Source: Kribbella rubisoli
GTDB taxonomy: Bacteria; Actinomycetota; Actinomycetes; Propionibacteriales; Kribbellaceae
Length of the DNA: 64,000 nt
Direction: 5' to 3'
NCBI RefSeq assembly: GCF_004217145.1
Contig: NZ_SHKR01000019.1
Location: 62,001 to 126,000, forward strand
Part shown: positions 8,886 through 16,060 of the stretch, piece by piece
Layout of the letters: each line of letters begins with the position of its first letter
Position numbering within the stretch: position 1 is the stretch's first letter
The notes under the pieces: generated by a model
The model's input: the letters and a program-made list of their open reading frames with translations, nothing else
What the model was told of the DNA's origin: nothing
Databases searched by the model: none
Program-made: the position numbers and the translations under genes

Positions 8886-8891
8886 ATGATC
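8886..8891 (-). promoter_or_regulatory. -10 element of leaderless heme-operon promoter
   Basis: On the minus strand GATCAT is followed by six bases and then the hemE GTG. The spacing matches the other leaderless-looking genes in this window. No ribosome-binding site precedes hemE. Confidence 0.45.
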
Positions 8892-8973
8892 CCACGCGGT
8901 CCGCGGCGACTTGTCAGCACCGTCGCGGCCAGTTACCGGCGCGTCTAAACAAGCGTCGGTGAGTAATCGGTCG

Positions 8974-8979
8974 TAGGCT
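8974..8979 (+). promoter_or_regulatory. -10 element of DUF3000/rnd promoter
   Basis: TAGGCT stands seven bases before the ATG at 8987, again suggesting a leaderless or nearly leaderless mRNA. The heme-operon promoter fires in the opposite direction about 80 bases away, so the 107-bp gap holds two divergent promoters. Confidence 0.45.
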
Positions 8980-8986
8980 GCGAAGC

Positions 8987-9589
8987 ATGGGTGCCCGCAA
9001 GCAGGTCGACGCGCCACCCGCGGAGTTCGCCGAGGCAGTCTCGCAGTTACGAGGTGCCCGGTTCCGGCCCGAGGTTTTCGTCGAGGAGATGCCCGCACCG
9101 CAGCGGATCGCACCGCACGCGGCCGCGGTCAGCGCCGACGTGACGGTTGACGGCGACGATGTCGCCACCGGCCGACTCGTCATCCTCTACGACCCGGACG
9201 GGAACGACGCCTGGCAGTCGACCTTCCGCTGTGTCGCGTACGTGCGTGCCGCCGTCGAACCGGAGATGGTGACCGACGCGCTGCTCGGCGGCGTGGGCTG
9301 GACCTGGCTGATGGAGGCGCTGGCCGACCGCGGCGCGGACTTCCTGGCCCCGAGCGGTACCGTGACCAGAGTGGTATCGGAGAGCTTCGGCGGCATGGCC
9401 GACGACGACGCGACGGCGGAGATCGAGATCCGCGCGTCCTGGAGCCCCGTGCCCGGACCCGGTGGAAATGTGGACGTGACCCGGCACGCCGAGGCGTGGG
9501 GCGAGGTTCTGTGTACGGCCGCCGGACTGCCGCCGGTTCCGCCGGGGGTGGTCGCGATGCCGACCCGGCGCGGACAGCGGGGCCGATGA
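8987..9589 (+). CDS. DUF3000 family protein
   Basis: 200 residues of the actinobacteria-specific DUF3000 family, whose function is not known. Conserved-looking segments are the ELRPEV-like entry (ARFRPEVFVEEMPAP), GRLVILYDPDGNDAWQ, and a central block GVGWTWLMEALADRGADF. No membrane segment or known catalytic motif is visible. It overlaps the ribonuclease D gene downstream as ATGA. The order DUF3000 - RNase D opposite hemE is recalled for M. tuberculosis (Rv2680-Rv2681), so a link to RNA processing or heme is possible but only by context. Confidence 0.85.
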   Translation: MGARKQVDAPPAEFAEAVSQLRGARFRPEVFVEEMPAPQRIAPHAAAVSADVTVDGDDVATGRLVILYDPDGNDAWQSTFRCVAYVRAAVEPEMVTDALLGGVGWTWLMEALADRGADFLAPSGTVTRVVSESFGGMADDDATAEIEIRASWSPVPGPGGNVDVTRHAEAWGEVLCTAAGLPPVPPGVVAMPTRRGQRGR

Positions 9590-10848
9590 CCTCAGCCAAC
9601 ACTCCGCAGCCGTCCACCGCGGACGACCCGATCGCGAACCTGCCCCTGCTGGAGCTGCGGGACGGGCTGTCCGACGTGATCGACGTCGAGTCCGCGCTGA
9701 CCGAAACGGTCGAGGCGTTCCGCGCCGGCACCGGCCCGGTGGCCGTCGACGCCGAGCGCGCCTCCGGCTACCGCTATTCGCACCGCGCGTATCTGGTCCA
9801 GCTGCGTCGTGAAGGATCCGGCTCCGCCCTCGTCGACCCGATCCCGTTCGGTGACCTGTCCGCGCTCGGTGACGCGATCGTCGATGCCGAGTGGATCATC
9901 CACGCCGCCAACCAGGACCTGGCCTGCCTGGCCGAGGTCGGGATGGTGCCGCGACAGGTGTTCGACACCGAGCTGGCCGGCCGTCTCCTCGGCTACCCGA
10001 AGGTCGGGCTCGCCTCGCTCGTGAGCGAAGTGCTCGGCTATCGGATGCGCAAGGAACACTCGGCCGCCGACTGGTCCACCCGTCCGCTCCCGTCCCCCTG
10101 GCTCGTGTACGCCGCTCTCGACGTCGAGATGCTGATCGAGCTGCGGAACGCGATCGAGCAGGAACTGCGCAGCGAGGGCAAGTGGGAGTGGGCGGAGCAG
10201 GAGTTCGCCGCGATTCTCGACGCTCCCCCGCGCGAGCCGAAGCCGGACCCGTGGCGTCGTACGTCGGGTATGCACCGGGTCCGTAACCGTCGCAGCCTGG
10301 CCGTCGTCCGCTCCCTGTGGGAGGCGCGGGACCAGATCGCCGAGTCCGCGGACATCTCCCCCGGCCGGATCCTGCCGGACGCCGCGATCGTCGAGGCCGC
10401 GTCGGCGATGCCGGCCGACCGGGACACGCTGCAGAAGCTCACGGCCTTCAAGGGCCGCGGCGCGCATCGGCACATGCGGACGTGGTGGGAAGCGGTCGAC
10501 CACGCCCGCAAACTCCCCGACTCCGAGCTCCCCAAGCAAGGACCGCGGTACGACGGCCCGCCACCGGCCCGCGCCTGGGCCGACCGCGACCCTGATGCCG
10601 CCGCACGCCTCTCGGCCGCCCGCACCGCGGTCGCCGAGATCGCCGAGGCGCACCGCCTTCCGACGGAGAACCTGCTGGCCCCGGACACGATCCGCCGCCT
10701 CGCCTGGTCCCCGCCGAGCAATGTGAACCTCGAGGTCGTCACGACGTTCCTCCGCGACCATCACGCGCGCCCGTGGCAGATCGGCCTCACCGCCGACGTA
10801 CTCACCGACGCCATGACCTCAGAGGCCCCGGCCAAACCGCTCGACTAG
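9586..10848 (+). CDS. rnd: Ribonuclease D (DEDD exonuclease with HRDC domain)
   Basis: 420 residues from the ATG at 9586, which overlaps the DUF3000 stop as ATGA. The N-terminal half is a DEDDy 3'-5' exonuclease: Asp and Glu in VAVDAERASGYRYSHRAYLV, then HAANQDLACL, the FDTELAGRLLGY block, and the Tyr-x3-Asp motif in VYAALDVEML. An HRDC domain follows around residues 230-310 (RSLAVVRSLWEARDQIAE, then ILPDAAIVEAASAMP). The enzyme trims 3' ends of tRNA precursors and other structured RNAs. A long inverted repeat separates it from the convergent MFS gene. Confidence 0.95.
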   Translation: MTSANTPQPSTADDPIANLPLLELRDGLSDVIDVESALTETVEAFRAGTGPVAVDAERASGYRYSHRAYLVQLRREGSGSALVDPIPFGDLSALGDAIVDAEWIIHAANQDLACLAEVGMVPRQVFDTELAGRLLGYPKVGLASLVSEVLGYRMRKEHSAADWSTRPLPSPWLVYAALDVEMLIELRNAIEQELRSEGKWEWAEQEFAAILDAPPREPKPDPWRRTSGMHRVRNRRSLAVVRSLWEARDQIAESADISPGRILPDAAIVEAASAMPADRDTLQKLTAFKGRGAHRHMRTWWEAVDHARKLPDSELPKQGPRYDGPPPARAWADRDPDAAARLSAARTAVAEIAEAHRLPTENLLAPDTIRRLAWSPPSNVNLEVVTTFLRDHHARPWQIGLTADVLTDAMTSEAPAKPLD

Positions 10849-10868
10849 CGCTTCGCCCGGCGCGTTTG

Positions 10869-10945
10869 GGGGGTTGACCCCTGAGCTTGTCGGATGCCCC
10901 CTCAGATTCTCTGGGGCCAACCGACCGTTTCAGGGGTCAACCCCC
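10869..10945. terminator. Bidirectional terminator / paired GGGGTTGACCCC inverted repeat
   Basis: GGGGGTTGACCCCTGA at 10869-10884 recurs as its exact reverse complement at 10930-10945, 45 bases apart, between the convergent rnd and MFS genes. Each arm is itself nearly palindromic (GGGGTTGACCCC), so one large or two small hairpins can form. The right arm includes the MFS stop codon and last codons. A related palindrome sits at the next convergent junction, 18195-18226. Confidence 0.6.
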
Positions 10946-12201
10946 GAGACGGTGCGCGGGGGCGGGCCGGCGGCGTCCGGCTGGGGTTCTGTTGGCGGCT
11001 CGCTGTCTCCGTAGGTCAGGTCGGGGTGGAGACGGTCGCGGAGGGTGACCACGATCTGCAGTGCGCCGAGAAGGATGACCGTGGCGATGATCGCGAAGAT
11101 CTGGCGGTAGCTCAGCAGGCTGACGAGCAGGCTCCCGAGCGCGAGCGAGATCGCCTGCGGGGTGGACAGCAACACCTCGACCGCGGTCGACACCCGGCCG
11201 ATCAAATGACCCGGCGACCGCCGCTGCATCAGCGTGGTGAACGAAACGAAGGTCCACGGCAGGCCAAGGCCACAGATGCCCGCGCCGATCAGCACCACGG
11301 CAATGGTGGGCGCGACGATGCAGACGATGGTGGCGACCGCGAGGGCGACCAGGCCGACCGCGCAGGTCGTGACCTCACCCAGCCGGCGCACGGCGCGGGC
11401 GGCGGTGAGTCCGCCGATGATCGCGCCGACGCCCTGGGCCGTCACGAAGGCGCCGGCGAACGTCGCCTGCTTGCCGAAGGCATCGAGCAGGGCGTAGATC
11501 GACGATTCGAAGAAACCGATGACGAGGATCGAGATCCCGAGCCCGGCCAGGACGTGGCGGAGTACGCGGTCACCGATCAGGAAGCGGATCCCGCCCATCA
11601 CCTCCTCGCGGAAGGCGTGCTGGGTCGGGGCGGGTGTCTCGGTGACCTTGAGCGTCGCGATCAGGAGACCTGCGACCACGAAGGTAGCCGCGTCGACGAC
11701 CGCGACCAGCCAGCCGCCGACCGTCGCGAAGATCGCCGCCCCGACCAGCGGGCCGAAGAGCCGGAAGCCTTCCTTGATCGTCGCCAGGCTGGAGTTCGCG
11801 TCGACGAGCAGCTCGTCCGGCAGCAGCTCTTTGAGCAGGCCGTTGAGCGCGGCCGGCAGGACGACGAACGAGACGCCGTACAGGAAGGCGACGACCCAGA
11901 TCAGCCAGACATCGTCGGCGTTCCGCACGAGGACCAGCGGGAGTACGGCGGCCGCGCTGGCGAAGTTGCCCCAGACGAGGATCGCCTTGCGGGGCAGGCG
12001 ATCCACCCACACGCCGAGCAGCGGGGCGCCGAGCGCCGGCAGCACCATGAAGAAGAACGTCAGGCCGGCCATCGCGTTGGAGCCGGTGAGCGTCTTCACC
12101 CACATGCTCAGCACCAGCAACATCACCGAGTCGCCGAGCATCGACGTACTCAGACCGCCGAACAGACGCGGGAACCCGGGCTGCGCAAACAGCTTCCTCA
12201 T
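10930..12201 (-). CDS. MFS transporter, multidrug-efflux-like
   Basis: 423 residues with about 12 hydrophobic segments. After TM1 (LFGGLSTSMLGDSVMLLVLSM) comes the cytoplasmic loop motif LLGVWVDRLPRKAI, matching the MFS motif-A region of the MefE/MdfA-like drug-efflux group (MFS_3). Substrate is unknown. The ATG at 12201 overlaps the stop of the ArsR-family gene as ATGA, so the pair is one operon and the regulator probably controls the pump. The last codons lie in the terminator arm shared with rnd. Confidence 0.88.
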   Translation of the reverse strand: MRKLFAQPGFPRLFGGLSTSMLGDSVMLLVLSMWVKTLTGSNAMAGLTFFFMVLPALGAPLLGVWVDRLPRKAILVWGNFASAAAVLPLVLVRNADDVWLIWVVAFLYGVSFVVLPAALNGLLKELLPDELLVDANSSLATIKEGFRLFGPLVGAAIFATVGGWLVAVVDAATFVVAGLLIATLKVTETPAPTQHAFREEVMGGIRFLIGDRVLRHVLAGLGISILVIGFFESSIYALLDAFGKQATFAGAFVTAQGVGAIIGGLTAARAVRRLGEVTTCAVGLVALAVATIVCIVAPTIAVVLIGAGICGLGLPWTFVSFTTLMQRRSPGHLIGRVSTAVEVLLSTPQAISLALGSLLVSLLSYRQIFAIIATVILLGALQIVVTLRDRLHPDLTYGDSEPPTEPQPDAAGPPPRTVSGVDP

Positions 12202-12788
12202 GCCGGCTCAACTCCCGGGAAGTACACCGGGACACCCCAGGCCACGAACTCGCAGAGTCGCGAACCCGCCGGCCGCTGGGTGGGATCGGTCAGCCGCTCG
12301 ACATGGCGATCGAGGACGGCGTTGATCGCCTCGTTCATCTCCTTGAGCTCGTCGGCCGTCAACCAAGCGACCATCTCGGTGTTGCTGTTCGCCGCACGCC
12401 ACTCCTCCGGCGCCTCCGGCGCGCGTTGCTGCGCCTCCCGCAACCGGTCGATCGCGCGGCCCATCACCACCTCGGACAACGCCTGGGCGGCCCGCCGCTC
12501 GTCGAGCGACCCCGACGCGTGCTCCTCGTCCCAGCGGAACCCGAGCCCCGGCACCTGCCACGGGCGCTGGCGGCCCTTCCCGCCTGCGGCCTCCTCGACG
12601 AACCCGTGCTGGGCCAGCTTGCGCAGATGCCAGGAGCAGTTGGCCGGCGTCTCGTCGAGCCGGTCGGCCAACTCGGTCGCGGTCAGCGGACCGCTGACCG
12701 ACAGCAGTTCGATGATCGCCATCCGGACCGGATGGGCGAGCGCATTCAGCTCGCGGGGGTCGCTCAGGCGACGATGCGGGTCGGGCAT
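12198..12788 (-). CDS. ArsR-family winged-helix transcriptional regulator
   Basis: 196 residues from ATG 12788; longer frames upstream run through the operator and are rejected. An ArsR-type winged helix occupies residues 10-90: ELNALAHPVRMAIIELLS, then TATELADRLDETPANCSWHL as recognition helix, then GFVEEAAGGKGRQRPW as wing. No cysteine-rich metal site of classic ArsR/SmtB type is seen, so a metal sensor is unlikely. The C-terminal 100 residues are helical and probably bind a ligand or form the dimer. It precedes and overlaps the MFS efflux gene, which suggests a drug-responsive repressor. A palindromic operator lies just upstream. Confidence 0.88.
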   Translation of the reverse strand: MPDPHRRLSDPRELNALAHPVRMAIIELLSVSGPLTATELADRLDETPANCSWHLRKLAQHGFVEEAAGGKGRQRPWQVPGLGFRWDEEHASGSLDERRAAQALSEVVMGRAIDRLREAQQRAPEAPEEWRAANSNTEMVAWLTADELKEMNEAINAVLDRHVERLTDPTQRPAGSRLCEFVAWGVPVYFPGVEPA

Positions 12789-12793
12789 GCGTC

Positions 12794-12815
12794 GAAAGTA
12801 CTCTTTCGAAAGAGT
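12794..12815 (-). promoter_or_regulatory. Probable ArsR operator (GAAAG/CTTTC half-sites)
   Basis: ACTCTTTCGAAAGAGT (12800-12815) is a perfect 16-bp palindrome. A third GAAAG half-site at 12794-12798 makes an overlapping second inverted repeat, GAAAG-TACT-CTTTC. The block ends 6 bases before the regulator's ATG, a placement that suggests autorepression of the regulator/MFS operon. Confidence 0.6.
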
Positions 12816-12837
12816 TGTTGCAATCCTTCGCAAAGGA

Positions 12838-12866
12838 ATCGCCCGCCGCGGTTTGCGACGGGCGAT
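12838..12866 (-). terminator. Hairpin terminator after glutathione peroxidase
   Basis: An 8-bp stem (ATCGCCCG at 12838-12845 with CGGGCGAT at 12859-12866) starts 14 bases beyond the glutathione peroxidase stop on the minus strand. It insulates that operon from the ArsR promoter region. Confidence 0.5.
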
Positions 12867-12880
12867 CCGATCGACAGGTG

Positions 12881-13369
12881 TTACTTCGGGAGCTGGGTTT
12901 CGATCGCGGCGACGACCTCGGCCGACTCCGGCTCGGTGCGGGGGCGGAAGCGGGCGGCGACGGTGCCCTCGGGGCTGACCAGGAACTTCTCGAAGTTCCA
13001 CTGGATGTCACCGGCCTCGCCCTCGGCGTCCGGGGTCAGGGTCAACTCGGCGTACAGCGGGTGCCGGCCGTCGCCGTTCACCTCGAGCTTGTCGAGCATC
13101 GGGAACGTGACGCCGTACGTCGTCGAGCAGAAGGTGTCGATCTCCTCGGCCGACCCCGGCTCCTGGCCGCCGAACTGGTTGCAGGGCGCGCCGAGCACCG
13201 TGAACCCACGGGACTCGTACTTCTTCTGCAGGTTCTCGAGGCCTTCGTACTGCGGCGTCAGACCGCACTTCGACGCCACGTTGACGACCAGGACGGCCTT
13301 GCCCTTGTAGTCACCGAGCGACGTCGAGGCGCCGGACAGAGTGGTCAGCGGAATGTCGTACAGGCTCAT
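12881..13369 (-). CDS. Glutathione peroxidase-like thiol peroxidase (BsaA/GPx family)
   Basis: 162 residues of the GPx fold. It reduces peroxides; in an actinobacterium the reductant is more likely thioredoxin or mycothiol than glutathione. The peroxidatic cysteine is in VNVASKCGLTPQYEGL, where animal enzymes have selenocysteine. The glutamine and tryptophan of the catalytic tetrad are in GAPCNQFGGQEPG and DIQWNFEKFLVS. The start at 13369 has AAGGA five bases upstream. The alternative ATG 13375 would overlap the preceding gene's stop as ATGA. It is the third gene of a minus-strand run with the dienelactone hydrolase and a conserved hypothetical. Confidence 0.93.
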   Translation of the reverse strand: MSLYDIPLTTLSGASTSLGDYKGKAVLVVNVASKCGLTPQYEGLENLQKKYESRGFTVLGAPCNQFGGQEPGSAEEIDTFCSTTYGVTFPMLDKLEVNGDGRHPLYAELTLTPDAEGEAGDIQWNFEKFLVSPEGTVAARFRPRTEPESAEVVAAIETQLPK

Positions 13370-13371
13370 GC

Positions 13372-14034
13372 TCATCCTTGGGAGGTTGGGAGGTGACGGG
13401 CAAGAAAGTCTTCGGTACGGCGCCACGCGAGCGCGGACGCGTCGGCGTTGTGGAACATCGGCAGCGGGTTGTCGAACGCGTGCCCGGCGCCGTCGTACCG
13501 GTGGATCTCGGCATCGCCGAGCGCGGGGACGATCGTGTCGACGTCCAGGTAGGCATCGGTGTTGCCGAAGTGGTGCAGGCTCGGCGCGGTGACCTGCGGG
13601 GTCAGCTCCAGAAGGTTCTTGAGGGCGGAGCCGTAGTAACTCACGAGCACATCCGGGCGCGAACGCGCTGCGACGTTGAAAGCGAGTCCGCCGCCGAAGC
13701 AGAAGCCGACCACGCCGGCGCCCTTGCCGCGTGCCTGCAGGTACTGCAGCGCTAGAAGGGCGTCGTTGACCGCGAGATCCCAGTCCAGGCGCCCGACGAT
13801 GCCCATCGCACGCGGCAGCAGCTCGGGCGACGACTCATCCAGCTCGGTGTCGTCAAGGCGCCAGTAGATCTCTGGCGCGATGACGTAGTACCCCAGGGCG
13901 TGCAGATCCGCCGCACGCTGCTTGATGTAGCCGGAGACCCCGAAGATCTCCTGGAGGAGCAGGATTCCCGGCGCGTCGGCGTCGGCCGATCCCCACTCGT
14001 GGACTGGTAATCCGTCGTCGAGCTCCAAGGTCAC
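13372..14034 (-). CDS. Dienelactone hydrolase family protein
   Basis: 220 residues of alpha/beta hydrolase fold. The DLH catalytic triad is visible: Cys nucleophile in VVGFCFGGGLAFN, Asp in GNTDAYLDVD, and His in RYDGAGHAFDNP. The glutamate that pairs with Cys in DLH is probably in ILLLQEIFGVSGYI. Classical members open dienelactones in chlorocatechol degradation, but most genomic relatives have unknown ester substrates. The GTG at 14034 overlaps the stop of the preceding gene as GTGA. No aromatic-catabolism genes are adjacent, so the physiological role is open. Confidence 0.9.
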   Translation of the reverse strand: MTLELDDGLPVHEWGSADADAPGILLLQEIFGVSGYIKQRAADLHALGYYVIAPEIYWRLDDTELDESSPELLPRAMGIVGRLDWDLAVNDALLALQYLQARGKGAGVVGFCFGGGLAFNVAARSRPDVLVSYYGSALKNLLELTPQVTAPSLHHFGNTDAYLDVDTIVPALGDAEIHRYDGAGHAFDNPLPMFHNADASALAWRRTEDFLARHLPTSQG

Positions 14035-14699
14035 ACAGTGAAGCGTACGACCTCAGTGGGTATCGGCCTCGGCGCAGGTGCGGGCATCCACGACTTCGTC
14101 TCGGCGACCGCGTCGACGAGCAGCCGGTACAGCCTGTCGTCCGGGTCCGGCACGCACGCCTGCGAGATGCCTTCGACCGCGCAGGACACCGCGCGTGGCG
14201 CTGTCCGGCGAGCGAAGTCCGGCGCACCGCGGCGGGAGCGTGCGGTGAACGCCCGCGCCCACTTGGTCGCCGACGGGACCGCCTGCAGTACGGCGAGCGA
14301 GTCCGGCTCGATGTGGTCGAGCGGCCGCCCGTCGAGCTCGGCCAGCTGCTTCTCCCCCACCAGCAACGCGACGGCCAGGATGTACTGCCGCTCCTGCGAG
14401 ACGACCGGCAGCGCGTGCTGGATGCAGCGCGCCGTGACCCGCGGTACGACATGCGGGTCGTCCGGGGTCATCCCGATCACCGAAGGGATCATCGGCGCCA
14501 GGCGGGACCGCCCGGAGTCCGTCGTACAGTCGTTGACGTCCCGCGCGACCCCGGCCAGCAGCGGATGCGTGCAGGCGGGATGGTCGGACCACGGTTCGCC
14601 GGCCAAGTAGGAGGCGAACTCCATGAAGCAGGCGCCCTTGCGTGGATTGCGGTGCTTGCCGCGGCTCAGGACCGGTACAGCGAGATCAAGGTTGTTCAT
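14031..14699 (-). CDS. Conserved hypothetical protein with N-terminal Cys-containing motif
   Basis: 222 residues. The ATG at 14699 is chosen over upstream starts because GGGGAG stands eight bases before it. I do not recognise a named domain. The N-terminus is striking: RGKHRNPRKGACFMEFASYL followed by SDHPACTHPLLAGVARDVND, with regularly spaced Cys/His residues and charged blocks, which looks like a conserved functional site. A second cysteine-containing segment, RAVSCAVEGISQACVPDPDD, lies near the C-terminus. No signal peptide or membrane segment is visible. It is first in an operon with a dienelactone hydrolase and a peroxidase, which hints at redox or detoxification but does not prove it. 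Confidence 0.75.
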   Translation of the reverse strand: MNNLDLAVPVLSRGKHRNPRKGACFMEFASYLAGEPWSDHPACTHPLLAGVARDVNDCTTDSGRSRLAPMIPSVIGMTPDDPHVVPRVTARCIQHALPVVSQERQYILAVALLVGEKQLAELDGRPLDHIEPDSLAVLQAVPSATKWARAFTARSRRGAPDFARRTAPRAVSCAVEGISQACVPDPDDRLYRLLVDAVAETKSWMPAPAPRPIPTEVVRFTV

Positions 14700-14792
14700 T
14701 GAACGGCTCCCCATCGCTACTGCCACCAGCATGCGCCGAATCCAGGCGGTTGGCCACGGGTTGCTGTGAGCAGCTCCACAGGCACAGGGTGT

Positions 14793-14821
14793 TTGGCAGT
14801 TCTGTTACTCACGGGTAGCAT
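14793..14821 (+). promoter_or_regulatory. Promoter and probable operator of the fadAB operon
   Basis: TTGGCA (14793-14798) and TAGCAT (14816-14821) are separated by exactly 17 bases, a good sigma-70-type promoter. Within the spacer and overlapping the -10 is the imperfect palindrome GTTACTCACGGGTAGC (14804-14819, core TAC..GTA). A repressor bound there would block RNA polymerase. A TetR-type fatty-acid regulator is the natural guess but none is encoded nearby. Confidence 0.6.
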
Positions 14822-14857
14822 CGAGGTAGCTTTCCCGACCCCCAGAGGAGGGCCCTC

Positions 14858-16060
14858 GTGCCCCGTGAGATCCGCGATGTCGTGTTCGTCGACGGCGTTC
14901 GCACCCCGTTCGGCAAGGCCAAGGGCCAGTACGCCGAAACCCGCGCCGACGACCTGGTGATCAAGTGCATCCGGGAGCTGCTGCGGCGGAACCCGGGTCT
15001 CCCCCCGGAACGCGTGGACGAGGTCGCGATCGCGGCCACCACCCAGATCGGCGACCAGGGCCTGACCATCGGCCGGACCGCGGCTCTGCTGGCCGGTCTG
15101 CCGAACACCACGCCCGGCTACGCGATCGACCGGATGTGCGCGGGCGCGATGACCGCCGTCACCACCACCGCGGCCGGTGTCGCCTTCGGTGCGTACGACG
15201 TGGTGATCGCGGGCGGGGTCGAGCACATGGGCCGGCACCCGATGGGCGAGGGCGTCGACCCGAACCCGCGGATCATCTCCGAGAAGCTCGTCGACACCTC
15301 TGCCCTGGTGATGGGGTCGACCGCGGAGAACCTGCACGACCGCTTCCCAGGGATCACCAAAGAGCGCACCGACGCGTACGCCGCGGCGTCCCAGGAGAAG
15401 GCCGCGAAGGCCTACGCCAACGACCTGATCCAGCCGGACCTGGTGCCGATCGCGACTCGCTCGGCCTCGGATGGCTGGGGTTACGCCGCCACCGACGAGC
15501 CGATGCGGCCGGGCACCACGGTCGAGGACCTCGCTGCTTTGAAGACGCCCTTCCGTCCGCACGGCCGGGTCACCGCGGGCAACTCGGCCGGTATCAACGA
15601 CGGCGCGACCGCTTGTGTGCTGACGTCTGCTTCAGCGGCGGAGGAGCTGGGTCTGAAGCCGAAGATGAAGCTGGTCTCGTACGCCTTCGCCGGTGTCGAG
15701 CCCGAGGTGATGGGTGTCGGGCCGATCCCGGCGACCGAGAAGGCGTTGAGGCTGGCCGGGCTGACGATCGACGACATCGAGGCGTTCGAGGTGAACGAGG
15801 CGTTCGCCGTTCAGGTGATCGCGTTCCTGGAGCACTACGGCATCGCGGACGACGATCCGCGGGTCAACCCGTACGGCGGTGCGATCGCCTACGGCCACCC
15901 GCTCGCGTCGTCCGGCGTCCGGCTGATGAACCAGCTGGCCACGCAGTTCGAGCAGCGCCCCGAGGTCCGCTACGGCCTCACCACCATGTGCGTCGGCCTC
16001 GGCATGGGCGGAACCGTCATCTGGGAGAACCCCAACTGGGAAGGGAACGCGGCCGCATGA
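14858..16060 (+). CDS. fadA: Acetyl-CoA C-acyltransferase (3-ketoacyl-CoA thiolase, FadA)
   Basis: 400 residues, normal for thiolases. It cleaves 3-ketoacyl-CoA with CoA in the last step of fatty-acid beta-oxidation. The nucleophilic Cys94 lies in DRMCAGAM, and the C-terminal pair is visible: His347 in AYGHPLASSGVRL and Cys378 in TMCVGLGMGG. The N-terminal VVFVDGVRTPFGKAKGQYAE and the NEAFAVQ motif are typical. The GTG start has GAGGAGG six bases upstream. Its stop overlaps the fadB start as ATGA, so the two form the bacterial trifunctional-type complex. Confidence 0.96.
   Translation: MPREIRDVVFVDGVRTPFGKAKGQYAETRADDLVIKCIRELLRRNPGLPPERVDEVAIAATTQIGDQGLTIGRTAALLAGLPNTTPGYAIDRMCAGAMTAVTTTAAGVAFGAYDVVIAGGVEHMGRHPMGEGVDPNPRIISEKLVDTSALVMGSTAENLHDRFPGITKERTDAYAAASQEKAAKAYANDLIQPDLVPIATRSASDGWGYAATDEPMRPGTTVEDLAALKTPFRPHGRVTAGNSAGINDGATACVLTSASAAEELGLKPKMKLVSYAFAGVEPEVMGVGPIPATEKALRLAGLTIDDIEAFEVNEAFAVQVIAFLEHYGIADDDPRVNPYGGAIAYGHPLASSGVRLMNQLATQFEQRPEVRYGLTTMCVGLGMGGTVIWENPNWEGNAAA

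Noticed and set aside
5235..9113. Longer N-termini for hemQ, hemG, GNAT and hemE
   Set aside because: The extra residues are shadows of the neighbouring genes. Family homology, GTGA overlaps and the hemE -10 support the inner GTG starts.
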